DNA of 64,000 nt from Glandiceps talaboti. Its lineage: Eukaryota > Hemichordata > Enteropneusta > Spengelidae. A program made the position numbers and the translations under genes. Under the pieces are notes generated by a model. The model had not been told where the DNA came from, did no database searches, and saw nothing but the letters and a program-made list of their open reading frames with translations. Shown in pieces: positions 26,101 to 37,030 of the stretch (position 1 is the stretch's first letter; every line of letters begins with the position of its first letter). The stretch spans positions 12,833,503-12,897,502 of the forward strand of contig NC_135551.1 in NCBI RefSeq assembly GCF_964340395.1, written 5' to 3'.

Positions 26101-29100
26101 AATGACTACACATGCACATTCTATACCATTCGCATTCTCCACGTGGAGGGCGCTTACAATATCATCGTGAGGCAACCGGTCACAAATTAATCTACCCTGC
26201 GTGAGCTTATGGGTTTTGCCTTGTAATGATATTAAATTATGCTTGACGAGGTATAGTCATATTATTCTCCAATATTTATTTTCATTCAGCTGGAAAATAT
26301 TCACGACTAAAGTTTGTCACTATGACTATGAGTGTAACGACTGTTAGTGACAAGGTTGTTTAGGTCACTTGTATTTTCCTTGGCTGAACAAAGACAAATA
26401 TCGGAGGAGAATAATACGGTACATGACTATACAAATTGTATATAATTTGTTGCCAGTATGCCCTCTGGCAAAACATAACATTTGTTGATATAGCTCAAAA
26501 TGATGAAAAAATGGGCGAGGGTGAGGGTGCCCCATCACGACGTACCTTACAGACTAGAAATGAATGAGCAACAAAGTATGCGCAGACTAAAATGTGAATT
26601 TGCTAACAAAGAAGCTGGAAAGTAAACATGATCTTTTGGAAAGTTTCCGAAAACTCATGAGATGCATAAAACTTTGTTACAGTGTTGTTAACCTTATTTG
26701 TACTTGTATGCAAGACTCTCGGATAAGAAAAGATAAAAAAGTGAATTTATTCCCACTGTAGGAAATTGACAAAAAGTGCTGTCATTGTTAAAATGTACAT
26801 TCTTTCCCTCATAACATATTATGATGGGTTACATTTTAATCTTGGTAAAATAAAACTTTTTGAAAAGGCGAGCTGAGGTGTGAAACTTGTTGATGATTCA
26901 AACCTTTTCTGAATTCATTTACTGCTAATTAACTGACATTTCATGATGGTAACCTGCGCAGGTATTACGTATATGCCACTCTGTTTACCCTGTTCCCTGA
27001 TCTCAGTTCAACTTTTAATTTCTCCCAGAAGAGTCTTCTACCCATCTCATTTTGTGACCACTCAATGTACCTCTTTGTTCGCAACATTTTCCGCAAGACA
27101 CGAGGCATCACATCATGTGGAATTTTTTCCAGCAAGACGAGAAGCAAAACATCTCTCCTTTCTGTGAATAAGTAATCTTGAGCCATTCTCATCTCAAAAT
27201 AACACCACTCACTTTCTGCAAAGTGAGGGGACAGTATCAACATAGTTTTGTGACTTTTCTCAATACTGTCTAAAATATTATCAAAAATATCAGCACCAGG
27301 CATGAAATCACGATCATGAACACAGAGTTTGAAATTAGGTGGGTCAATATTTTCCAAATTTTGAACAAGTTGTTGCATAACCCAAGGTCGGTTGTGTTGG
27401 TTGTAGACGACAAAGGCATCATATTTGAGGAGAGGCTGTTCTTCTTCATCATTCACCTGGTGCTGATAGCCACCACATTTCAACCTTAACATGAATATGC
27501 AGTACCGTAAATGCCAATGAAAACGAACACAGAGTGAAATAGTAATTATTATTATTGCAAGTAGGCAGGTAGTAGGTACCAAAGCCAGAAATAATATGTC
27601 ACATTCCAAACCGAAATGCAGCTGGAAAATAGAACGTCCTTTCTTATCTCTTGGTTGGAAGCAATTAATTCCAATTGGTCTGATAATTTCTACTTTGCGA
27701 TCAGTCTGTATCCATTTATTTAAATCTTTCCCTTTACATGAACAATCTAGGAGATTACTGTTCAAATGTATGGATGTAAGGTTTGGAAAGGCTGATAGAA
27801 TATCAACATCCAGCTGTGTTATTTGGTTCTCTGATAAGTCCAGTACTTCTAGGCTCCTCATTGTCTTTGGAACACCTTCGATTGTGTTGATGAGGATCTT
27901 GTGAAATGACACCTCCTTAAGATACGGAAACTGATTTAAGTTTGTCATGTCAATTTGTTCTAAGCCATTGTTTTGAAGATTGAGTATTTTCAGAATATTG
28001 CCTCTATGGAGCTTAATGTTGTCAAAGTTGTTTTCCCCCTCTGATAAGTTGTTTTCTTGTAAAACTTCCAACTGTGTCAGATTTACTCTTTCTAAGATCA
28101 AGAAGTCATGTGCGGTTGGACTTGGATCTTTTCTCCCTAGGTACAATTTTTGAAGTGACTTGACATCTTCAAAATGAAAACATTGAAGTGGGTCGAAAGT
28201 ATTAACACTTAGCTCAGTAAGTCGATGAAGTTTATTAAATGGATGGACTTGATAGCAATTATCAGGCTTTCTTAGAGGATTATCTCTCAAGTGAAGCTCT
28301 TCTAATAAAACCAACGCTACAAAAGCATTGTGAGGTATGATTTTGATGTCATTTTGGGACAGGTCCAAGGTTTTTAATTTTGACAGCCAAGTAAAACTGC
28401 TTTGATGTATCAAGTAGATGTGATTGTTCTTAAGGTCCAGAGTGTGCAAAGACTTGAGATTCCTGAAAGCAAGTTTAGGTAGTTGACCTGTCAGTTTATT
28501 CTCTTTCATATGTAGCACCTCCAAAGAGTGCACAGAATTGATCACATCAAATACTCTTTGGATGTCATACAGAAAGTTGCCATTGAGTGACAGGAAAGTC
28601 AAATTGTCCAAACCTTTAAAAGTTAGCGGATGAAGGTCCACTAGTAGACAGTAAGTGATAGACAGTGCTTTCAGGTTGGTCAACCATTGAAATGCTGCCG
28701 CAGGGAGGGTAAGGTTGTTATACGATAGATCTAAATCTACTAGCTGTGTTCCATCAAGTCCTTGAAATGTTCGTGGTGTAATTTGAAAACCTAAACTTTT
28801 ATGATCTTTGAGACCTGTTAGAAGAAGAGTTTTAATAGTCACGTTTTGAATATTTCTCAATAATCTTTCTAGTAGTTCTACAGTCAGAGGATTGTAACCT
28901 AGGTCAAGTTTATCAATACTTTCCACATCTTTAAAGGCAGAAGTGGGTAGATAAGTTATGTCATTACCGTCCAGATTCAGTTCTTGTAGTTTTGTATTTG
29001 ATATATCATACAGCGATAATTTGGGGACCATTGATGTCGTTACCAAAAAGAGACAAGGTCTTTAATAAACGATAGTTTGAGAAAGATGTTTTTGGACAGT

Positions 29101-32100
29101 TATCACTGATTCTTTGGCTTGTTATGTATAACGTTTCAATACTGATCAGAGAATCCAACGCTATCGAAGGGATACACTTAAAGTAACAGCTTCCCATGTT
29201 CAGAGTTTTCAACTTTGTCATGTTCATGAATGCATCATTAGAAATGTCACTGATGTCATTTGAATTTAGATTAAGTTCTTGTAGATTATACAACCCTTGG
29301 AAAGTTAAGTTTGACAGCTCATCTAAACTGTTACCTAGTAAATTAAGTGTTAACAAGTTGTTTAGGCTTGAAGACAAGTAATCAGGTAATCTTGGACCAT
29401 ATCTGCCATTGCTTCTAAAATTCAGCTTTTCAAGATTGTACAGATCTTTAAAAGCATCCCCACTGATGGTAGTGATCTGGTTGTTAGCAAGTATCAGTAC
29501 TCTCAAAGAAAATAGTCCCTTAAGGGATTCTGAAGTAAGAGTTGTCACATAACAATGATCTACATCAAGTTTCCAAAGTTTTCAAAGACGGGATAAATGT
29601 TTTGCTCGCAGAACTGAAAAAGTGTTCCAGGAAACATCTAAGTGGGTAGTGGATGCTGGCAAGTCTTCAGGTATGTAATGGAATCCCCTTTGAGAACAAT
29701 CAACAGCAGTCATGTTGTACATCTTGCAGAGTGGTACACTTCGTATATCAACTCCACACGTTAAATTGTAGACAAATAACACTAAAATGGTAGACATGTA
29801 CCAAATTGAACCTACTACCAGCTTGCAACCTGAGTTATCGGAGATCTTCATTGTTGTATCTGTGGTAGCTGTTGTAGAAAGAGATAATAAATAGTAAAAG
29901 GCGATTGGTAAGACACCATGACCCAATCTCTGCAAGCACAGCTCGAGGTGCAGATTAAGTAAATGTACTGAATGGTAAGCGGAAAAGTGGATTCACAGAC
30001 ACTGGATACTAGGTGATTGAAGAAGGCTGAGACTAATGTTCAAATATGGATTCACAGACACTGGATACTAGGTGATTGAAGAAGGCTGAGACTAATGTTC
30101 AAATATGGATTCACAGACACTGGATACTAGGTGATTGAAGAAGGCTGAGACTAATGTTCAAATATGGATTCACAGACACTAGATACTAGGTGATTGAAGA
30201 AGGCTGAGACTAATGTTCAAATATGGATTCACAGACACTGGATACTAGGTGATTGAAGAAGGTTGAGGCTAATGTTCAAATATGGATTTACAGACACTCG
30301 ATACTAGGTGATTGAAGAAGGCTGAGACTAATGTTTAAAGGGGCGAGTCTTGAGAGAACTGCGGAAGAATGTAAGAAACTTGAAGTAACAGAGATTGAGA
30401 GGAAGATTGTTCCATGCTGTAGGGTTGATGTGAGAGAAAGATCTCTTGCCAAAGGTCTTTGTAGATACCCTTGGAACATGAAGAAAATGAGAATCAGAGG
30501 AAGATTGGTATTATCTTTGTGGAGTATATCGCTGAAGAAGGTCAGAGGTCAGGTCAGAGAGGTATTGTGGTCCAGAATCCACAACAGAATTGAAGCAGAT
30601 AAATAGATGAAACTTTGATGATGAAATAAAAAGATAAATGAACTAAATAATAAAAAATAAAACATCAACCATCTGTCAGAAATGAATGCGTAATTGCAGA
30701 TAAGTTAAAAGTGGAATATTTTGCAAGGGAAACAGATTTTTTGTTGAGATTTAGATTGCACATTCTAATTTTGAGATTATTTACTTACAACTTTACATAT
30801 TATGTTTATAAAAACCCCACTAGCTGTATATCTGTATCTACATATACATGTACATTAGTTGTAAATGTATAATCTTGGAAGAGAATGTAAGATTTTGTGT
30901 TGAGATATTACTTTTATGCTAGTACATGTAGCTTCACAAAGAGAACACCTTGATGAATAGAGATTGACTTGGAAATTAGAGTTACCCATGACTTTGTTAA
31001 TCTAGTGAATCCAGTAGGAAAAAAAACCCTGTTATAGTTGGTAGGCTTGTCAACTTGACTATGAAGTAACAGAATGCACCATACATACCGGGGTATCACC
31101 TGTAATCCTGATATCCAGCTGGGTGGGATGATAATTTTGTACTGAGCTCCAGGCCAGAGAAATACTTGAATGTATAGTTTGATATTTGGTATGGACAATG
31201 GCAAGTTTTCTCCGAGCTGTGATGACATCACATTTCCTACATAATATTTGTCCAATGATATACATGTCTGTAAACCTAGTAAACCTATGTCAAGCTTCAA
31301 ATTACTGATTAGAATACACCTACAGTTGATTGACATTGTAACTGACCAATCACCAACAGCGCTACCATTAACAATTGATGATTGACACTTTAATTGATCA
31401 ATCAGCAAATATTAACAAGCTAAAGTAGGTGTATCAACACCATGAAGTTTGGGTTGTACTGGGGTATGATAATGGAACTTTGAGGTTTTGATTTATTTTG
31501 GTGTTTGAGCAACAGCAGAACCTGTTAAAGAGTTGTGAAAGTTAAGTGGCATGTCTAAAGTAAAACCAACCATATCTTTGTCACAGTTCCTTCATACATT
31601 ACGCATGTATGTGGATGGACATTTATCATCTGTTCAGGTTAACTTCAACTTTTTGTTTAACAATGGAAATGTTTTTGTACTACTTTGGTGTATGCAAATA
31701 TTAATCTTGAGAGTCAAAGTTATGGAAATTACATTTGTATGACCACATCGTACATGTTACTGTTATGTTTTGGTTTGAACCAGCATTTGGGTTTTGAAGT
31801 TAAGCTAAATTTCAGTGTTTTGACATTGACTTGAGTTGTTCCACAAGATAGTCTTTGCAGTCCATAGGGATACCAGAATCAACACAATTATCAGATGATG
31901 TCGAGTAAAAACATGAACATGTACTTTAATGGAAAATCAGACATTTTATAAGGAAAGTTGGCTTCCATTTGTGTTTCTAATCCTGCTGATTACCTTTCCC
32001 ATTTCCTTGTAAAATGGATAAAATGGAATGTAGATTAGTGGAAGGGAGACCGTATGGAGCCAGATGACAGACCCAGACGTGAAATGTCAGAAATTGACGG

Positions 32101-35100
32101 CCATCATCTGGGAAATGACAGATGATTAGATGTAGCTGTAGTGACAGTTAAGATTTAGATTTAATAGTTAAAGGTTCTAGTCAGAGTGGAGCCTTAGCTT
32201 GGCATAGTTATTCTAGTCAGAATGGAGCCTAGCCAAGCATGTTCATTGTGTACATGTAGATGACATCCCACAGGTCATGAGTACTGATGGTAGGGATAGA
32301 TAAAAAGGTCACTATTTATCTAACTCTCTCATCTGCCAACATTACACAAACAAGTCGAAAAGGTGAAATCTGAAATAATAGTGATAACTGATAATGTGAG
32401 CTAGGTTATAAGTATGTAAATATTGAGGCCAGCATCTTTTAACCCCGTCCGCTGCCCACGCATGCAAACACACCCTAAGAATGGAAACTATTCTGACTTA
32501 AAATTCAAAGTGACATCATTGTCTGCTGATGATATAAGATACATATATACATAGTATGTAAATACTGAGATCACCTTCTTTCTAAACTAGTCCTCTGCCC
32601 ACACATATCGTCATATGATATACATGTAGTCATGCCCAAAGAAAATGAAAACCATAGAAAGGTAAAATCTAACATATATTAACTATCATTGCTATTACAG
32701 TTAAATTATGTCCAATTTTTAAAAAGTTTTAAGGTAAATATAGTTACTTGTACGTGTAAAATGTATGGTCTTTATCACATGTGGATTTGGCTGGGATCAG
32801 TGTGCCTGCTAATGAAATAACAAAATTTGTGTTGCAGGTCAAAATGATAAATTTTCGGTTGCAGATGAAGATAGTAAATTTTATGTTGCACATCAAACTG
32901 GTATGTTTTGTGTTGCATGTGACAATTCACCACATAGTAGGAACATAGGGGAAGACAGATCATGAGTAGTGGATCCTTTAAGGGACGACGATGTCACAAT
33001 GTCACACAAGGTGAATAAATAACCCTGTAGGTTAAAACCCCCTAAAGAAACAAACAAACATTACAAGTGTGACATCAACATGTTAATGTATGGTGACCAT
33101 ATAGTGAAAATTGTGATGGTCACACCACTACGATCAATACCATGTAAAAAATGTGGTATAAACATCTTAAAAATATTAACCAGAACCCCACACTGTACAT
33201 GTACATAGCTAATTTTAATCAACTTTAATATTAACATCTCGGTAGTAAATACAGAGTCTGTTATCAGTGAAGGCATGAAAGTTTTCGAAATTTGGTTAGA
33301 AGGGTGAAAATGGAGTTCAGCAAGTGCATTGATGCTAGACACCCCTCCCTCTAAGTGAATGAAGTTCGTTTTATATTGAGCTTGTGTGACATTGTACGAA
33401 TGTCCATGAAGACAGACTTTTGTGGTTCAGACCCCGGGGGTAACTGCTATGAAATGTGTATTTTATCCATTATTTCTCTGCAACTAATCTTAAAGTTATT
33501 TTCTTCATTTTACAGAGGGTACCGTGATATGTGTACGAGCTGACAAATGTATCAACATGAATAATGAACATAAAATGGTTGGTAAGGTAGGATCAGTTTG
33601 CAAATCACATATTTTTAGATTTTTATCTGTTTTTGACAGCTGCTGTAAACAAAGGTTTGTCAAGTAGAAGTAGGCAAGATATTAGACAATACACAAGTTG
33701 TATATCCAGTAAATTTATCACATTTCATTGTCAAAAGATACTGCAAGAACATTGAGAGTTGTGATATGTATCAGCAACTCATCTTGAATGCTGCCCTCTA
33801 CAGTCAGAAATGGTAAAAGTTCTTATCAGACTAACCAAATTTTTATGCTGTGACTTTTATGGAATGATACTTTTGAAAATGATGGAGACCATTTAAATTG
33901 ATTTGTGACTTGTCATTCATATTTCAGAATATTATGCAAAATTTTTGACTAATATTTTTAATTTTTACTCAGAAAGGCCTATGAAGGTTTCTTGAGAGAA
34001 TCATCCTTAGATGTAATGTTAGACTTCAAAGATGGCGGACACTGGAGAGGTTGTACAGTGAGATGTAACTTACAAGGTGACCTGATGGCACTAGTGAAAA
34101 TACATCCACAAAATCTCTCTAGGGTGTGTGTGTTTGTTTTCTTACAAGTACTTTTAATGTTGTAGCCTATTACACTTATTATATAGGTAATATTTTGTTT
34201 ACTGTGAAATGTCACAATGGCATGAAAAGGCTCAAACACTTTCTTCATGAAACCCATATAACTCAGATCTCTATAAAGTTTCTAAAATTAATTCAGACAT
34301 GGGGAGATCTCAAAGGTCGTGCAAAAGATCTTTGTTGAAAATTTGGGTGTTTTAAAAAAAATTACATAATTTGTAGTTTCTATTTCATAATTAGATGAAT
34401 TAATACAGCATACACTAATCGGTATCAATATATAACTTTATTTATCCAAACATTTGGCAATTTGAATTTGCAGCTACACAAAACATACAAACTACGATAC
34501 AAATAAAACATTCTAATAAATATTACAGTGTTATAAACAAACACAGTCGCAACAGATATTAAGATTATTAAAGACAGGCCATTGAAAATCAAGGTTGGAA
34601 TAAAAGAAAACTTGTGCTGGTTTTGACCTGTGTATCAAATTCAGGTGATAAATTGTGAGTTTTGAGAGGTTAGAATTGAGGACTCTTTCCTCTGGATTTG
34701 TTGACTAAAGGATGTCATTGTAATTCTTTTTTACAGGAAGAGTTGGAAGGACACAAGGAACACTTAAGGAATTATTTTACTGAAGGTGCTGGAAAAGAGT
34801 GTAATTTGACATCGTTGTATATCCAAGAAAGGTGGGTTTGATGATAATTTGGTTGTCAGTCAGTTTGATGATAGCTTTAATTTCCCAATACCGGTATAAA
34901 CATAAAAAATGGCAAATACAAATGTATGATAATGAATTAAGTTTGTAAAAAAAATAACTATTTGTTTATGAATAGGTATATATATCAACTCAAATGATTA
35001 CGTTATAAAGTTTACCCTGAAAGTCAGTTGCAATATCAGCCAAGATATTGATTAAAATTAAAAGAAAAGTTTTCAGAACGTGGAAAATCTGACAGCTTGT

Positions 35101-35686
35101 ACAATCCATATCATGCAAGCCTACTATGAAAATTGATTAACAACAGAAATTCATGAATTGCCCAAGTTACGAAACTTTGACTGAAATTCCTAAATTATGG
35201 ATAACAGTGCAGTGCTAGACTGATCAGAACAAATGTTGATAGTCAGTGTTGATTATAGAAAGGGGGTCACTACAGTGTCAGCCCTGAGGTCGTATGTGAT
35301 CGATTCTTTAAGCCTTCAAATGCTGAACAGTTTGTTTTTTCTCAGTGCACTCTGTGCAAATTAGAGCAGTGCCGTATTCCTCTAATGAACAGACTCTGGT
35401 ACTTGCTTGACAGCTTGGTGTAGGGAACTATTACAAATGAAGGAAAAAATCAATCATGACAAATCAGTCAACAGTGTGATTGTAGATAGCTGGATCAATA
35501 AGTTGGTCTGCAAAACAAGACACAAACTTTTAGTTCATCTCCTACAACTACATGTAAATCAATATACTATCTACAGACCACATCGTGGGAATACAAAGTG
35601 TTTAGTGGTTGTGGAAGGCACTTTAGAATGCAGACAAGTAGATTGTGAGGTAGAGGGTGGGTAACGGTGGCAGAGAGGGAGTGAAG

Positions 35687-35759
<73 letters not shown>

Positions 35760-36856
35760 GGACAGAGAGACAGGGAGACAGAGATACACACAGGTACTGA
35801 CTGTGTGGTTAAAATCCTGTAATTTTATTTCACAGTTACTGTAACTAGCCAATATTGTGGCAAAGCACACATGGAATGAGGTAGCCTGTGAAATGGGGGG
35901 TGGTCAACAATGGATATAAAGAGATAAACTTACTTGTGGTACGGCTAATATCGTATAATTTTATTTCACGATAACTAGATGATATTGTGACTAGGCACAT
36001 TAGAAAGCAGGTTGACTGTGAGATAGAGGGTTCGTATCGGTGGATAGAAAGAGAGAGAACTTGCTTGTGATGTGATTAAAATTGGAAAGAAAAACTACAT
36101 GTACAAAAATGTATTTCATATACAGTACATGTAATTCTGGAAATTTCGCTTGAAAACAAAAGTGTAAAATTAAATAGTGTCAAAAATGCCTTCATGCACA
36201 TAAATACAATGTACCACTCGGGTAATTAGTAAAAATTAGTCTTTGAGAACTAGCTGAAGACTGAAAAATCACAAAATTTACTAACAGCAAAAATATCTAG
36301 GTTTACAATACTGGTACTTATCACAGTAACTATAAACTAATGATTGCATGCTACATGTAAGCCAGAAAATAAATTGAATGAATTTTTGAATATTTACATC
36401 TGATAAATCATTACCCAAATTATAAATTATTAGTATATAAAAACATAGTCGATATTTGGTGTTCACTGGTGACATTGGTCTTCAGAATTGTTTAAAATTT
36501 AAAAAAAAAAATATTCTGTTTATTTCTTTCCACACTCAGCACTAATACCAGGCAAACAAATGAGGAAGCTAAATATGAACTACTATATGGAGAACCATAT
36601 ATATATGAAAGACTTCTAGATCTGAAGTTCCGTATTTCACCCGATTCGTTCTTCCAAATTAACACGCTGGCAGCTGAGATATTGTACTGTACAGTAAAGG
36701 AGTTATGTCAGGTGGACTGCAATACTACATTACTAGATGTGTGCTGTGGTACTGGGACTATTGGAATCATAATGGCTGACTCTGTCAAACAAGTTGTAGG
36801 TGTTGAAATGATCAACCAAGCTGTGGAAGATGCAAGGATTAATTCAGCCCTGAACA
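20066..36856 (+). CDS. TRMT2B: tRNA/rRNA (uracil-5-)-methyltransferase homolog B, C-terminus not found
   Basis: SAM-dependent enzyme that makes m5U in mitochondrial tRNA and 12S rRNA in mammals. Exons: 20066-20082, 23331-23694, 25123-25222, 33516-33586, 33977-34123, 34737-34831 and 36540-36856. Phases agree and encode about 370 residues. Matches to vertebrate TRMT2B include IVTPLWKTPYHEQLK, GYRNKCDFSVG, TVGFYIGQMK, GGHWRGCTVR, IHPQNLSREEL, YGEPYIYERLL, FRISPDSFFQIN and the SAM motif LLDVCCGTGTIGI with VVGVEM. The paralog TRMT2A fits less well and no RRM precedes the domain. The tiny first exon (MAAYMK) is chosen because donor and phase fit; it gives a basic, mitochondrial-like N-terminus. The fifth exon uses acceptor AAAG|GCC, because the stronger CAG four bases earlier would break the frame. 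The last third (NPARAG-type motif and the catalytic Cys region) was not found before the ARRDC gene. The TLR lies antisense in intron 3. Confidence 0.8.
20205..20464. repeat. Copy 1 of a duplicated CAA-containing repeat
   Basis: Runs from gcaattatgtttcatgtgc through cacgcacgtgtaca, a pure (CAA)n block and catagggg-cgtgtaat to ataacaacctttt. The same order of blocks recurs at 20465-21412 (split by a LINE), and the tail recurs at 22489-22608. It lies in TRMT2B intron 1. Confidence 0.7.
20291..20351 (+). repeat. (CAA)n microsatellite, about 20 units
   Basis: Uninterrupted CAA repeat inside repeat copy 1. The equivalent block in copy 2 (about 21251-21312) is interrupted by AAT and ATC variants. 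The polyglutamine readings are artefacts of the repeat. Confidence 0.95.
20497..21197 (+). mobile_element. 5'-truncated LINE (CR1/jockey-like C-terminus) with (ATTGT)n block
   Basis: About 195 codons stay open to TAA at 21078. The reading includes KLRTYRTFKSVFKLENYL, then CRRLITKFRVSDFHLQIELG, and a Cys/His cluster FCKYCPSMVEDEFNFIIHC. This is the C-terminal domain, downstream of the reverse transcriptase, common in invertebrate LINEs. It is followed by about ten ATTGT units (21085-21140) and an AATAAAGTTTAAAGTTTATT end. It splits the second copy of a duplicated repeat at cattatt; a short attatt duplication borders it. The open frame suggests a recent insertion. The reverse transcriptase and endonuclease parts are absent. 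Confidence 0.8.
21198..21480. repeat. Copy 2 (right part) of the CAA-containing repeat, ending in a hairpin
   Basis: Continues the copy started at 20465-20496. From about 21343 to 21396 it holds gtaatatttcatagattg through aatataacaac; the reverse complement follows at about 21421-21474 after a spacer of about 25 bp. The near-perfect inverted repeat of about 54 bp would form a strong hairpin, as in a fold-back or MITE end. Confidence 0.75.
22169..22675. mobile_element. Palindromic GGCCTAA...GGTTCC MITE, copy 2, with nested insert
   Basis: Ends aggcttagtaatt...gtgtggttcc and agaaccacac...ttaggcc. The interior matches 56077-56392 (tgccgaccctaaacttttt, gtacatctgatgagaag). It is interrupted at tctaccta by 22489-22608, a piece of the CAA-repeat family, with TA on both sides. 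Confidence 0.75.
22996..23216 (+). repeat. (CATC)n and (AATC)n microsatellites
   Basis: CATC units at 22998-23021, then about 35 AATC-type units from 23060 to 23215 with CAGT and CGAC variants. It ends about 115 bp before the TRMT2B exon 2 acceptor. The INQS-repeat ORF is an artefact. Confidence 0.9.
24194..24494. mobile_element. Fold-back element with about 70-bp inverted arms
   Basis: Left arm gggtaatatccattaatacc ... atctaatttcctaa and right arm ttaggaaattagatgg ... taatggatattaccc. The arms share acaatttgatcaacaagacc. Located in TRMT2B intron 2. Confidence 0.8.
25375..25626. mobile_element. Inverted-repeat element with GGGTGAACAAATC ends
   Basis: gggtgaacaaatc at the left end and gatttgttcaccc at the right end. 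Inside are several copies of ctggtcc/ggaccac words in both directions. Located in TRMT2B intron 3. Confidence 0.65.
25656..25819. mobile_element. hAT-like MITE with 8-bp target duplication
   Basis: Perfect 15-bp inverted ends CAGTGTGCCCTCTAA and TTAGAGGGCACACTG; 164 bp. Flanked by ATTGTTAC at 25648-25655 and again at 25820-25827. An 8-bp duplication and CAG...CTG ends are typical of hAT elements. No coding capacity. Confidence 0.92.
26261..26417. mobile_element. Fold-back element, copy of the 5226 family
   Basis: Ends tattattctccaatatttat and gaggagaataata, plus outer gtatagtca / tgactatac words on each side. Carries the ttaggtcac core without an array. Confidence 0.75.
26746..26751 (-). terminator. 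Possible polyadenylation signal of the TLR
   Basis: AATAAA on the minus strand, about 215 bp after the TLR stop codon. Position is plausible for a short 3' UTR. AT-rich sequence makes chance hexamers common. Confidence 0.35.
26965..29935 (-). pseudogene. Toll-like receptor, single exon, disrupted by a stop and a frameshift
   Basis: Innate immune receptor: leucine-rich repeat ectodomain, one membrane helix and a cytoplasmic TIR domain. The first segment (29935-29582) has a hydrophobic signal segment and an LRR N-terminal cap (CKMYNMTAVDCSQRGFHYIP, then LPASTTHLDVSWN). It ends at TGA (29584-29582), but the same frame stays open afterwards with LRR sequence to about 29006. A one-base shift between about 29046 and 29006 moves into the frame that runs to 26965. 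About 20 LRRs follow, with a single C-terminal cap (LLDCSCKG), a helix near 27525-27597 (FLALVPTTCLLAIIIITIS) and a TIR at 27426-26968. The TIR has box 1 YDAFVVYN, BB loop RDFMPGADI and box 3 FWEKL. One LRRCT makes it the vertebrate-like (single cysteine cluster) type. Start could be 29935 or 29851. It lies inside TRMT2B intron 3, antisense. Either a young pseudogene, a polymorphic null or two sequence errors; the TIR is intact. Confidence 0.9.
29991..30345. repeat. 59-bp tandem repeat, six units, upstream of the TLR
   Basis: attcacagacactgg ... actaggtgattgaagaagg ... gagactaatgttcaaat recurs every 59 bp from 29991. The first five units are nearly identical and the sixth has ttacagacactcg. 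It starts about 55 bp upstream of the TLR start, so it occupies the presumed promoter region. Confidence 0.95.
30346..33515. other. Rest of TRMT2B intron 3
   Basis: 30346-30605 has higher GC and an open frame, with aagattgttccatgctgtag and gagagaaagatctcttgcc. That wording is common in interspersed repeats of marine invertebrates, but I cannot name the family. A 164-codon minus-strand open frame at 30914-31408 matches nothing I recognise. The rest is AT-rich intron. Confidence 0.5.
32798..32945. mobile_element. Degenerate CAGTGTGCCCTCTAA MITE
   Basis: Starts cagtgtgcctgctaatga and keeps acaaaatttgtgttgcaggt-caaaatgata. The right end is not recognisable. Confidence 0.5.
35690..35775 (+). repeat. 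(GA)n microsatellite
   Basis: About 30 GA units grading into gacaga variants, in TRMT2B intron 6. Serine/leucine ORFs on the minus strand here are artefacts. Confidence 0.95.
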
Positions 36857-37030
36857 GTGAGTACTGATTTTGTCATTTTAAACGGGGTAAAATCTAGTCA
36901 GGGTTTTTGAAATCTGTTAATCTGAATTTTATTCAGAACTGAACAGTGAGTACTGATGTTTTCATTTTGAACAAGGAGGTAAAATCTAGTCAGCAGGGTA
37001 TTTGAAGTCTGCTAAATTGAATTTTTTTTA
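36850..37030 (+). repeat. 89-bp tandem duplication of the TRMT2B exon 7 donor
   Basis: ctgaacagtgagtactgat at 36850 recurs at 36939, followed in both copies by gtaaaatctagtcag. The first copy holds the end of exon 7 and its donor. The second is preceded by ttattcag, so it looks like a nine-base exon with acceptor and donor. Confidence 0.85.

Noticed and set aside
29582-29584. TGA in the TLR as a selenocysteine codon
   Set aside because: TLRs are not selenoproteins, the site is a variable LRR position, and the frame is broken again downstream.
29006-29600. Introns explaining the TLR stop and frameshift
   Set aside because: LRR periodicity runs straight across both sites, leaving no room for an intron.
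30914-31408. 164-codon minus-strand open frame in TRMT2B intron 3
   Set aside because: Composition is ordinary, no domain or signal pattern recognised, and other frames are open nearby. Treated as chance.
23331-36856. Assignment to TRMT2A instead of TRMT2B
   Set aside because: No RRM exon is present, and GEPYIYERLLDLKFRISPD, PLWKTPYHEQLK and TVGFYIG match TRMT2B better. One-to-one orthology still needs a tree.
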